Shown here piece after piece: positions 1 through 6,281 of a DNA stretch of 17,938 nucleotides (position 1 is the first letter of the stretch; every line of letters starts with the position of its first letter). The DNA comes from an uncultured Eubacteriales bacterium (GTDB taxonomy: Bacteria; Bacillota; Clostridia; UBA1381; UMGS1253): the NCBI GenBank assembly GCA_900550065.1, contig URQR01000020.1, positions 1 to 17,938 of the forward strand, given 5' to 3'. The position numbers and the translations under genes were made by a program. Under the pieces are notes generated by a model that saw only the letters and a program-made list of their open reading frames with translations, was not told where the DNA came from and searched no databases.

Positions 1-296
1 CGGGCGACTTGGTTCCCATCCGCATCCGTGGTATAGATTTCATACTCGCGCAGGTATGCCTTGAAGCCCAGCAGGTCGTCCGCTGTGACCAGCGCGAGGT
101 GAGTGGCCGTAAAGTCCTCGAGCCGCTCTACCTTTGGGAAGCGGTACAACTGCAAAAACGTCAAAAACACCTTTATGTCGATGCTGTACGCAATCTGTGT
201 GTTAACGCTTTCTCCGTCGTAATAGCTCTGGATATAGGTAAATACAAAATCGGGCAGCTCCGAAAGGCGCTGCCGCAAATAGCTCTGTTTTGACAT
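1..296 (-). CDS. Tyrosine recombinase (XerC/D/S-like), N-terminal part, cut by left edge
   Basis: 98 residues are visible, starting at an ATG (294-296) preceded by GGAGGTGG about 5 bases upstream; the frame stays open to the window edge. The sequence looks like the SAM-like core-binding domain of phage-integrase/Xer recombinases: a helix around LPDFVFTYIQSYY, then NTQIAYSIDIKVFLTFL, then LVTADDLLGFKAYLREYE. The catalytic domain (R-H-R-Y) would lie beyond the edge, so activity cannot be judged. The spacing of the first helices recalls XerS-type chromosome dimer resolvases. The gene follows the fumarase-beta gene by 31 bases on the same strand, so it is probably the last visible gene of the host operon. 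It is about 4 kb from the prophage end with five host genes between, so it is unlikely to be this prophage's integrase. Family assignment is fairly sure; subtype is not. Confidence 0.72.
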   Translation of the reverse strand, partial: MSKQSYLRQRLSELPDFVFTYIQSYYDGESVNTQIAYSIDIKVFLTFLQLYRFPKVERLEDFTATHLALVTADDLLGFKAYLREYEIYTTDADGNQVA

Positions 297-327
297 ACTT
301 CCACCTCCAAAGGACACGCTTTTCCCG

Positions 328-879
328 TTATACTTCGCGGTAGGCCGCGCGTCCGGCCTCGTAGGCATTGTTGCCCACGCAGTCGATGACCACCGTCGCA
401 CTCAGGTTCTCCACCGTCAGCTTCACAATCGCTTCCGCGCCCAAATCCTCGTACGCCACCGGCTCGGCCGCCTTCACGCTTTTGGCAATCAGCGCGCCTG
501 CGCCGCCGATTGCGGCAAAGTAGACCGCGCAGTTTTTCTGCATGGATGCGACCACCTCTGCGCTGCGCTCGCCTTTGCCAAGCATTCCAGTCAATCCGAG
601 GTCCAAAAGCGCGGGCGTATATGCGTCCACGCGCCCGCTCGTCGTCGGCCCGCACGAGCCAATCACCGCGCCCGGTTTCGCGGGCGCAGGGCCGGCGTAG
701 TAAATAATTTTATCCTTCACGTCAAACGGCAGAGGCTCCCCCGCCGCCAGCGCCTCAATCATACGCTTATGCGCCGCGTCGCGCGCAGTATAGATTTCTC
801 CCGTAATCAGCACCCGCTCGCCCGCTTTGAGCGTCTTTACAACGTCCTTCGTGAGCGGTGTTGTAATTTGTTTTGCCAT
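328..879 (-). CDS. Fumarate hydratase/tartrate dehydratase class I, beta subunit
   Basis: The 183-residue protein matches the beta (swivelling C-terminal) subunit of two-subunit class I Fe-S hydro-lyases, which interconvert fumarate and malate or act on tartrate in the cytosol. Signature stretches are GPTTSGRVD (77-85), the GKG loop at 101-103, AAIGGAGALIAKSV, and AYEDLGAEAI followed by VVIDCVGN. The length is normal for a separate beta subunit. The [4Fe-4S] cysteines reside in the alpha subunit, so this protein needs a partner, and none is encoded next to it: the upstream neighbour is a HAD phosphatase. The ATG lies 2 bases after the HAD stop codon, and its ribosome site (GGAAGGA) is inside the end of that gene, so the two are probably translationally coupled. 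Fumarate versus tartrate specificity cannot be read from this subunit. Confidence 0.88.
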   Translation of the reverse strand: MAKQITTPLTKDVVKTLKAGERVLITGEIYTARDAAHKRMIEALAAGEPLPFDVKDKIIYYAGPAPAKPGAVIGSCGPTTSGRVDAYTPALLDLGLTGMLGKGERSAEVVASMQKNCAVYFAAIGGAGALIAKSVKAAEPVAYEDLGAEAIVKLTVENLSATVVIDCVGNNAYEAGRAAYREV

Positions 880-881
880 GT

Positions 882-1883
882 CTATCCTTCCAATCCTTCA
901 CCCTCAATTAGCTCACAGACCGAGCCGAGGATATATTCCGCATGTTCCGACTCAAAATAACTCCGCGCCTTCTCGCCGGATACGCCCGTCAGCACGGCCA
1001 AAAAGTCCATCCCGCCGTCATGCGCCGCCAAAATATCCGCGCCCGCGTCGCCCACAACAAGCGTCCGCCTGAGTTGCTCCCTGTCGTAACTGCCCGCCAC
1101 AAGCTGCCGTGCAGTAGCCGCCGCGCCAAACGTCCCTTTCAGAAACATGAACGGGTGCGGCTTTGTCAGCACCGCGCCGGGCACGGCGCGCTCGCCCGCC
1201 TCCACCTCGTCATAGGTGACAATACGTTCCGAATCAAACAGGCCAAGCAGCCCCCAGCGCGTCAGCGGTGTTATGATCTCATAACGCGGCCGCCCGGAAC
1301 CAACACCGAGCGTCTTCCCCCCCGCTTTAAGCGCGGACAGCACCTGCCGCGTCTGCGCAATCGGAAACAGCGGCGCCTCGCTCTCAATCAGACCGGGTAT
1401 GCCATCCTCCCCGCGGTAGAGCGACTGGAACACGTCCACAACCGTATGCCAAACCGGGCCGCTGCGCCGGCAAACGTCAAAGCTTTGCCCAGTCGCCGTA
1501 TGCAGCCGCTGTGCAAGCGCGTCATAGTCGTTTAAAATATTGTCACCAAGCGTACACAGATACGCATACGCCTTTTCATAGCTTCCCTCTGACAAAACGG
1601 CGCACAACGTCACATACGCCAAGTCCCAGTTGCTGTTGACGCCCTTGTCCTTTAACAGCGCAATCACGCTGTCGTCTAAAAAGACCTCTCTGCGAATTTG
1701 CGCCCGCGCCGCAAGCATGGCGCTGCGGTTAACCTGCTCCGTGCCAAAATGCGCCTTGGAATGGCGCATTTCATACACCGTCAGTGCGGCGCACGTCCAG
1801 TACGCCTGCTCGCTTGTAATCACGCCGTCCATGTCAAACAAAAGAAGGTCATAGTTGTCCAAAAATGGTTTCAGCCGTATCAT
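882..1883 (-). CDS. HAD-family phosphatase
   Basis: This 333-residue protein begins with the HAD motif I, LLLFDMDGVITSE, with nucleophile D17 and acid/base D19. A motif II-like GVGSGRPRYE lies near residue 200, and the motif IV stretch VVGDAGADILAAHDGG near residue 280. It is longer than typical phosphoglycolate-phosphatase-like HADs (about 220 residues). The extra length lies between motifs I and II, where a cap domain would sit. The substrate is unknown. The start ATG has GGGGGAACT immediately upstream, 32 bases after the GNAT stop, and the 3' end is coupled to the fumarase-beta gene. A housekeeping or pathway phosphatase is plausible; a histidinol-phosphatase role is possible given the HisD/HisB-like neighbours, but nothing in the sequence shows it. 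Confidence 0.8.
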   Translation of the reverse strand: MIRLKPFLDNYDLLLFDMDGVITSEQAYWTCAALTVYEMRHSKAHFGTEQVNRSAMLAARAQIRREVFLDDSVIALLKDKGVNSNWDLAYVTLCAVLSEGSYEKAYAYLCTLGDNILNDYDALAQRLHTATGQSFDVCRRSGPVWHTVVDVFQSLYRGEDGIPGLIESEAPLFPIAQTRQVLSALKAGGKTLGVGSGRPRYEIITPLTRWGLLGLFDSERIVTYDEVEAGERAVPGAVLTKPHPFMFLKGTFGAAATARQLVAGSYDREQLRRTLVVGDAGADILAAHDGGMDFLAVLTGVSGEKARSYFESEHAEYILGSVCELIEGEGLEG

Positions 1884-1915
1884 AGTTCCCCCAAATAGCG
1901 GTTTATTCTTCTATA

Positions 1916-2377
1916 TTACAATAAGTTCTTTTTCATGCAGACCGAATCCGGCATATCCACATACGGCCCGTAATTTGGAATCGTCTCATAGCCGATAGCG
2001 CGGTATAAAGCCATAGCCGCGACAAGCGGCTCGCCGGATTCCAAAACAAGATAGGAAAAGCCTTTGCACCGTGCCGCATTTTCCAAACAATCCATCAACC
2101 TTTTCGATAAGCCGTATCCCCGGTATTCGTCACGGATAAAAACGCGCTTTACTTCAGCGCATTCCGCATCATGCCACTTAAACCCGGCACACCCAATCGC
2201 CTTATCCGCATCATACATAACGACGACATCACGGATGTCATCAACGGCATTATAAGGAACATATTGCGCGCGGTTTTTCTTCCCGCCTACTATCTCGTTT
2301 AAAAAATCGTCTAACGCATGGCACAGAAAAATAAAATCTATATTGTGTCCATCGGTATACTCAAACCGTATCTCCAA
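1916..2377 (-). CDS. GNAT-family N-acetyltransferase
   Basis: The 153-residue protein shows the GNAT motif A: strand EVKRVFIRDEY (75-85), then the acetyl-CoA pyrophosphate loop R86-G-Y-G-L-S and helix KRLMDCLENAA. Motif B follows (YLVLESGE, then ALYRAIGYE). It would transfer an acyl group from acyl-CoA to an amine on an unidentified acceptor. The start is a TTG directly abutting the TAA stop of the HisB-like gene, with the ribosome site GAGGTGG inside that gene's last codons. This gives zero spacing and likely translational coupling. The tight linkage to the HisD/HisB-like genes hints at a shared pathway, but this is inference. Confidence 0.85.
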   Translation of the reverse strand: MEIRFEYTDGHNIDFIFLCHALDDFLNEIVGGKKNRAQYVPYNAVDDIRDVVVMYDADKAIGCAGFKWHDAECAEVKRVFIRDEYRGYGLSKRLMDCLENAARCKGFSYLVLESGEPLVAAMALYRAIGYETIPNYGPYVDMPDSVCMKKNLL

Positions 2378-3004
2378 TTATTCCACCTCTACCGTGAAGC
2401 CGACCCGTCCGGCAACGCCGCTCGTCCGGCCCTTCTTCTCCGGGTCAAGGCCGAGCGCCTCGCCGAGCGCAATCCCGAACGCGCGATACGCCGCCTCCCA
2501 AATGTGGTGCGAATTTTCACCCTTTTCAATATCTAAGTGCACCGTCGCGCGCGCACCTTGGGCAAAGCCATCCAAAAACACCTGCAAATCCTCCGCGTGC
2601 ATATCCTCTGCATACGCGGGAAGCGCCACCTTGCTTGTAAAGCCAAAGTACGAGCGCGACTCAAAGCTCATCACGCACTCCGCCTTCGCCTCGTCAATGA
2701 TTCCCACGCCAAAGCCATACGAATTCACGCCCTCGTCGATTGCGCGGTCAATGTATTCCGCCACCGCACGCCCAAGCGCAATCCCTAAATCCTCGCAAAT
2801 CACATGTGCGAGGTTGAACTTGTCGAGCTTGACGCTGACCTCCACATTAAACCCACTGCGCCACGCAATATGCTCAATCATGTGGTTTAAAAAGATGAGC
2901 GGTGTGTCAATCTTTTTCCGGTAGTCGCCCGCCAGCGGCGGTGGCGACAATCTTACCATCATTTCCGACTCCGTCGTTTTCCGCGTCACTGTTATCGTTT
3001 GCAA
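2378..3004 (-). CDS. HisB-like imidazoleglycerol-phosphate dehydratase homologue (divergent)
   Basis: The 208-residue protein is homologous over its length to imidazoleglycerol-phosphate dehydratase, the Mn-dependent enzyme of histidine synthesis. Recognisable blocks are FLNHMIEH (38-45), HVICEDLGIALGRA (67-80), IDEAKAEC (103-110) and ENSHHIWEA (163-171). Retained from the family are H41, H67, E71, H166, H167 and E170. Changed are the second His of the HHTVED motif (V68 here), the D of FLDHM (N40), the His of the following HG (R49), and the C-terminal STKG phosphate-binding motif (a TSG stretch at 194-196). The start is TTG with GGGGGCG about 8 bases upstream; the nearby ATG is out of frame. 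It lies 34 bases behind the HisD-like gene. It may be a genuine but diverged IGPD or a paralogue with another substrate, so hisB is not assigned as symbol. Confidence 0.8.
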   Translation of the reverse strand: MQTITVTRKTTESEMMVRLSPPPLAGDYRKKIDTPLIFLNHMIEHIAWRSGFNVEVSVKLDKFNLAHVICEDLGIALGRAVAEYIDRAIDEGVNSYGFGVGIIDEAKAECVMSFESRSYFGFTSKVALPAYAEDMHAEDLQVFLDGFAQGARATVHLDIEKGENSHHIWEAAYRAFGIALGEALGLDPEKKGRTSGVAGRVGFTVEVE

Positions 3005-3038
3005 GGCATACGCCCCCTTATTCTAAAAATTAATTATA

Positions 3039-4340
3039 TCAGTCCTCGATTTTGCGTTCCGTCACCGCGAGCCGATGCGTGTCAAAGCCCTCAACCCGTG
3101 CAATCTCCGCCGCATAGCCGCGCACGCGCGCAAAGCCCTCCTTTGTCACATAGCCAATCGACGACCGCTTCAAAAAGTCAAACACGGATACGCTGCTGTA
3201 CGTCTTGGCAAAACCGCCCGTCGGCAAAATCGCGTTTGGGCCGAGCACAAAGTTGCAAAGCGTCACCGGTGCATACTCGCCCAGCAGGATTTCGCCCGCA
3301 TTTTTGATTTTCGGCAAAATGTCGAACGGGTTTTTACACATCACTTCCATATGCTCCGGCGCATACTCGTTGACAAACGCAATCGATTCCTCCAAAGAAT
3401 CGGTCAAAATAATCCCGCCATAGGTTGAATAGTTCGTTTCGATAAAGGAACGGCGCTTTTCGCTGATTTTTTCAAGCTGCGCCTTCATAATCGGCACAAC
3501 CGCCTTCGCCAGCTCCTCCGAATGCGTTACTAACAGCGCCGCTGAGTCCGGCCCATGCTCCGCCTCAATCATCCAGTCAAGCGCCGCTTTGTGCGCATCT
3601 GCATGCTCGTCCGCCAAAATAATGCACTCGCTCGGCCCCGCCGGAAGTCCCGCGTCAATGTAGTTCGCCAGCACGCGCTTCGCCGCCGTCGCATAGCTGT
3701 TGCCGGGGCCAATGATCTTGTGGCACTTCGGAATCGTTTCCGTCCCGTACGCCACTGATGCAACGGCCTGAATCCCACCGACTTTATAGATTTCCGTGAT
3801 GCCGATAATTTTCGCCGCCGCCAGTATCGCATCGTCCACGCCGCCCTGCTCGTTCGGCGGGGTTACAACGACAATTTTCTCCACACCGGCGACCACCGCC
3901 GGTACGCCGAGCATCAGCAGAACCGATGGGAAGCTCCCCTTCCCGCGCGGCACGTACAGGCACACATCGACGATTGGTGTCGTCTTTTCGCCGACCATCA
4001 GCCCCTCGTCCACATTTGTGAACCACATCTCCTCCGGGAGCTGCTTTTCGTGGAAATCGTGAATATTTTTCGCCGCATACTCGATCGCCTCGCGCGTTTT
4101 CGGATCGCATGCCGCGTAGCCTGCCTCAATTTCCTCCGCTGTCACTTTCATATGTGCCGCATCAAGCTTTACATGGTCAAACTTTTCCGTATACGCAAGC
4201 ACAGCCGCATCGCCGCGCACGCGTATATCGTCCGACACCTCTTTGGCAACCTTCATCTGCTCGGAAATATCCAATTCCGCACGCTTTAGGATAAACTGCT
4301 TTTTCTCCTCGCTCATTTCTGACAGCTTAAAAATATTCAT
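3039..4340 (-). CDS. HisD-family (histidinol dehydrogenase-like) zinc dehydrogenase, divergent
   Basis: The 433-residue protein covers the full histidinol dehydrogenase fold. It has DVCLYVPRGKGSFPS (125-139), GPGNSYATAAKR (211-222), AGPSE (234-238), AEHGP (260-264), the catalytic pair YAPEH with E329-H330, and VEGFDTH with E417 and H422. Classical HisD oxidises L-histidinol to histidine with two NAD and one Zn. In the E. coli enzyme the zinc ligands are Q259, H262, D360 and H419. Here the aligned residues are E259, H262, N363 and H422, and the conserved His of GTNHVLPT is A370. The protein therefore belongs to a HisD-like subgroup whose zinc site and substrate site differ. The ATG is preceded by AAAGGATGG. 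It is the first gene after the promoter at 4405-4433 and heads the host operon. Confidence 0.85.
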   Translation of the reverse strand: MNIFKLSEMSEEKKQFILKRAELDISEQMKVAKEVSDDIRVRGDAAVLAYTEKFDHVKLDAAHMKVTAEEIEAGYAACDPKTREAIEYAAKNIHDFHEKQLPEEMWFTNVDEGLMVGEKTTPIVDVCLYVPRGKGSFPSVLLMLGVPAVVAGVEKIVVVTPPNEQGGVDDAILAAAKIIGITEIYKVGGIQAVASVAYGTETIPKCHKIIGPGNSYATAAKRVLANYIDAGLPAGPSECIILADEHADAHKAALDWMIEAEHGPDSAALLVTHSEELAKAVVPIMKAQLEKISEKRRSFIETNYSTYGGIILTDSLEESIAFVNEYAPEHMEVMCKNPFDILPKIKNAGEILLGEYAPVTLCNFVLGPNAILPTGGFAKTYSSVSVFDFLKRSSIGYVTKEGFARVRGYAAEIARVEGFDTHRLAVTERKIED

Positions 4341-4404
4341 TCGATATCCATCCTTTATGTATTGATTTTATCTATAAGTTGTATCAAAATCCTAATGATA
4401 GTAT

Positions 4405-4433
4405 ATTATATCATTTTTTCCGCGCTGCCGCAA
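4405..4433 (-). promoter_or_regulatory. Promoter of the host HisD/HisB-like operon
   Basis: On the minus strand, TTGCGG (4428-4433), a 17-base spacer and a perfect TATAAT (4405-4410) lie about 65 bases ahead of the HisD-like start codon. The -35 box matches only three of six consensus bases. The promoter sits between the prophage terminator and the host operon, so the operon can be transcribed independently of the prophage. Confidence 0.6.
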
Positions 4434-4451
4434 GAGCAAAGACATAAAAAT
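4434..4451. other. Inferred left end of the prophage (attachment region)
   Basis: This short stretch separates the host promoter (-35 box ends at 4433) from the terminator that closes the phage late operon (starts at 4452). The prophage/host junction should fall here or very close by. No direct repeat partner can be identified because the other prophage end is outside the window, so the position rests only on gene content on either side. Confidence 0.35.
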
Positions 4452-4472
4452 AAGGGCGGTATACCCGCCCTT
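4452..4472. terminator. Bidirectional intrinsic terminator after the holin gene
   Basis: There is a perfect 8-bp stem, AAGGGCGG/CCGCCCTT, with the 5-base loop TATAC. It is followed by TTTTCTTA on the plus strand and by ATTTTTA on the minus strand. It begins 10 bases after the holin stop codon. Leftward it would end the phage late transcript before the host hisD-like promoter; rightward it could stop any host antisense transcription from entering the prophage. Confidence 0.85.
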
Positions 4473-4481
4473 TTCTTATGC

Positions 4482-4847
4482 TTATTTGCCTGTTTTGTTC
4501 CCTGTAATCTGCGAAATTCCCGGTGGCAGCGGTACGCCAAGCGCACTCAGATTTTCCACCACTGAAACAAGCTCCGTATACACGTAATACGCGACGATGC
4601 CGTTTGCAATCAAAAATTTCGTATCTCCGAACAAATGGCTCAGCCCAATTCCGAGGACCGCTACCGCAACCATGCCGCATTTTTTGAAGCCGCCGTCGCG
4701 TAGCTTCGAGCTCGACACCTGATGATCCGTCTTATACGCCTTTGCAATTCCTGTTGCAAAATCACAGAGCATCAACAGGCCAAGCGCATACCACAGCAGG
4801 TTAATATTAACTTGAAAGCCTTGAAACAGGCCCATTAATTCTTCCAT
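4482..4847 (-). CDS. Holin, phage_holin_4 / TcdE-like family
   Basis: The 121-residue small membrane protein has three hydrophobic segments (about 17-33, 57-74 and 77-95). It carries the family signature DFATGIAKA (29-37) followed by SSSKLRDGGFKK (45-56), as in toxin-secretion/phage holins of Gram-positive phages. It would form inner-membrane lesions that release the amidase endolysin encoded two genes upstream and set lysis timing. The ATG follows AAGGGGC by about 5 bases. A second Met at position 5 is a possible alternative start, but no separate ribosome site supports it. It is the last gene of the late operon, directly before a strong terminator. Confidence 0.9.
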   Translation of the reverse strand: MEELMGLFQGFQVNINLLWYALGLLMLCDFATGIAKAYKTDHQVSSSKLRDGGFKKCGMVAVAVLGIGLSHLFGDTKFLIANGIVAYYVYTELVSVVENLSALGVPLPPGISQITGNKTGK

Positions 4848-4882
4848 TTTTGCCCCTTCTCTCCCGCTTTATCAGAAAATGA

Positions 4883-4908
4883 TGCGGGAGGCCGCAACTC
4901 CTCCCGCA
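4883..4908 (-). terminator. Hairpin between the coiled-coil gene and holin (possible attenuator)
   Basis: A perfect 9-bp stem TGCGGGAGG/CCTCCCGCA with an 8-base loop lies 11 bases after the stop of the 423-residue gene. In the leftward transcript it is followed by TCATTTTCTG, a weak U-tract, so it may only partly terminate, or may protect or process the mRNA ahead of holin. On the plus strand the downstream bases are T-rich as well. Confidence 0.5.
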
Positions 4909-4919
4909 ATGCATTTCTT

Positions 4920-6191
4920 TTAATAATCGCCTGTCAGCTTCATCCGTTCTGTTTCCGCTTTATAGGCGCTTGTATCAGCGTTTTGCTTTGATACTTGATA
5001 CTGCAAATATTTCAGATTCGCGTTGTTTGCCGAATTTGCCGCTGAGTTTGCCGCGCGTGCGGCTGACGTCGCCGCGTTTTTTGCCGATACCGTATATTTT
5101 AGATAGCTCGTATCCGCGTTTTTCTGTGCAACGACGTAATTCCAATACGTTGTCCCCACCGGCACGCCGAGCACAGAGGCCATTTCCTCTGTCTGTACGT
5201 TCCCGATTCCTTTAAACAGGTTGTACGCACGCTCAAACTGGTCCTGCTGCTGTTCGTTTTCAAACTTACGCTCCGCGAGGCTGTTTTCATAGGCGCGCTG
5301 TTCCTCGGCGCTGTCGAACTTCATCACATCCATATTCTGCGAGAACAGCATGTCCTCATAGTCCGCCGTCGTCGCGCCGACAGAAAGCCCCAACGTCTGC
5401 GCCTGTGCTTCATCCGTCACAACGCCCGTCAGCTTAAAGCGGCTCAGCGCACGTTCATACTCTTCCGCCGCTGCTTTCTGCTGCGCCTCCGCGCTGTAAC
5501 GCTGTTCCTCGAGCCGGCTTTGGTCGACCTTGTAGTTATATTCGCGGTCTGCATTGCGTTGTGAAAGCGTATCACGCGTGTAGTCGGAGGAAATCTGTGA
5601 CAGCGCGTCGTTGTACGACTGGTATGCGCTGTTCTGATTTTCCAGATACTGCCCTGCCAGCGCCCCGACCGCCGCGCTCTGATTCCGATAGGAATCGTAG
5701 ACATTATTTTGATACGCCGTCGTCTGCATCATGCGGCTCGTCTCGCCAAAGCCACTTGACGCATTGTTGGAAATTCCGCGTCCAAGCCCCTGCGAAGCAA
5801 GCACTTCCTCATTGCCGAGATTGCTGCGCTGATAGGCAGAGTACAACCCCCGCCTTGCGTCGGCATAGGCCGACTGTGTGCTCGAAACGCCAGACCAGTA
5901 CGCGTTCGTGTTTTGCTGTGCGGCCATCGCAAGGTTTTCTGCCGCCAAATCCCGGCGTGCCTCATACAGCATGTCCAATTCTTCCGTATTCACAGGCGCA
6001 TACTTCTCTATATAACTGTTTGCTGCCTGTGCTACCGCATCGTTTGCATAGTTCGCAAGCTGCGGGTTTTCACTTATTTTTTTGTTGCGTTGCGCCATCA
6101 GGTACGATACCATAGCAGGGTCTGCCCGCTCGTCAATCGCCTTTTGGATAGACTGCGCAATATCGTTTGGGTCATACTCATAAAAGCTCAT
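4920..6191 (-). CDS. Repetitive coiled-coil virion-associated protein of unknown function
   Basis: The 423 residues are rich in Ala, Gln, Asn, Tyr and Ser, with no signal peptide or membrane segment and long stretches of predicted helix/coiled-coil character. Two copies of a motif are visible: residues 247-278 (RALSRFKLTGVVTD then LGLSVGATTADY) and 321-352 (RAYNLFKGIGNVQTEE then LGVPVGTTYWNY). The last residues RMKLTGDY look like the beginning of a third copy. QKNADTS and KQNADTS also recur near 356 and 402. I do not recognise a named family. Position among late genes and the repetitive helical make-up would fit an internal or ejection protein of a podovirus, or a virion accessory factor, but this is inference. 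The ATG lies 10 bases after GGGG of AAGGGGC. Confidence 0.75.
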   Translation of the reverse strand: MSFYEYDPNDIAQSIQKAIDERADPAMVSYLMAQRNKKISENPQLANYANDAVAQAANSYIEKYAPVNTEELDMLYEARRDLAAENLAMAAQQNTNAYWSGVSSTQSAYADARRGLYSAYQRSNLGNEEVLASQGLGRGISNNASSGFGETSRMMQTTAYQNNVYDSYRNQSAAVGALAGQYLENQNSAYQSYNDALSQISSDYTRDTLSQRNADREYNYKVDQSRLEEQRYSAEAQQKAAAEEYERALSRFKLTGVVTDEAQAQTLGLSVGATTADYEDMLFSQNMDVMKFDSAEEQRAYENSLAERKFENEQQQDQFERAYNLFKGIGNVQTEEMASVLGVPVGTTYWNYVVAQKNADTSYLKYTVSAKNAATSAARAANSAANSANNANLKYLQYQVSKQNADTSAYKAETERMKLTGDY

Positions 6192-6226
6192 CGTTCATCT
6201 GCCCCTTCTTTTGTAATTGCAGCGCC

Positions 6227-6248
6227 CCGGCGGCGCATTCACCGCCGG
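6227..6248. repeat. GC-rich inverted repeat between amidase and coiled-coil genes
   Basis: There is a 7-bp perfect stem CCGGCGG/CCGCCGG with an 8-base loop, in the 90-base gap between the endolysin stop and the next gene. No U-tract follows on the minus strand, so an intrinsic terminator is unlikely. An RNA structure affecting processing or translation is possible. Confidence 0.35.
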
Positions 6249-6281
6249 ATCACTGTCTGTTTATCATTACCATTTTTTAAT

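Noticed and set aside
9..293. Plus-strand ORF of 94 codons at the left edge
   Set aside because: It lies opposite the tyrosine recombinase frame, which has a strong ribosome site and recognisable family sequence; the plus-strand product resembles nothing and lacks a ribosome site.
1..296. Recombinase as the prophage integrase
   Set aside because: Five host metabolic genes separate it from the phage terminator, and it is co-transcribed with them.
942..1535. Plus-strand ORF of 197 codons inside the HAD gene
   Set aside because: The Arg/Pro-rich product is typical of an antisense frame in GC-rich DNA, while the minus-strand frame has intact HAD motifs.
5561..6115. Plus-strand ORF of 184 codons opposite the coiled-coil protein
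   Set aside because: The composition (Arg/Ser/Cys/His/Pro-rich) and the lack of an initiation site indicate a shadow frame.
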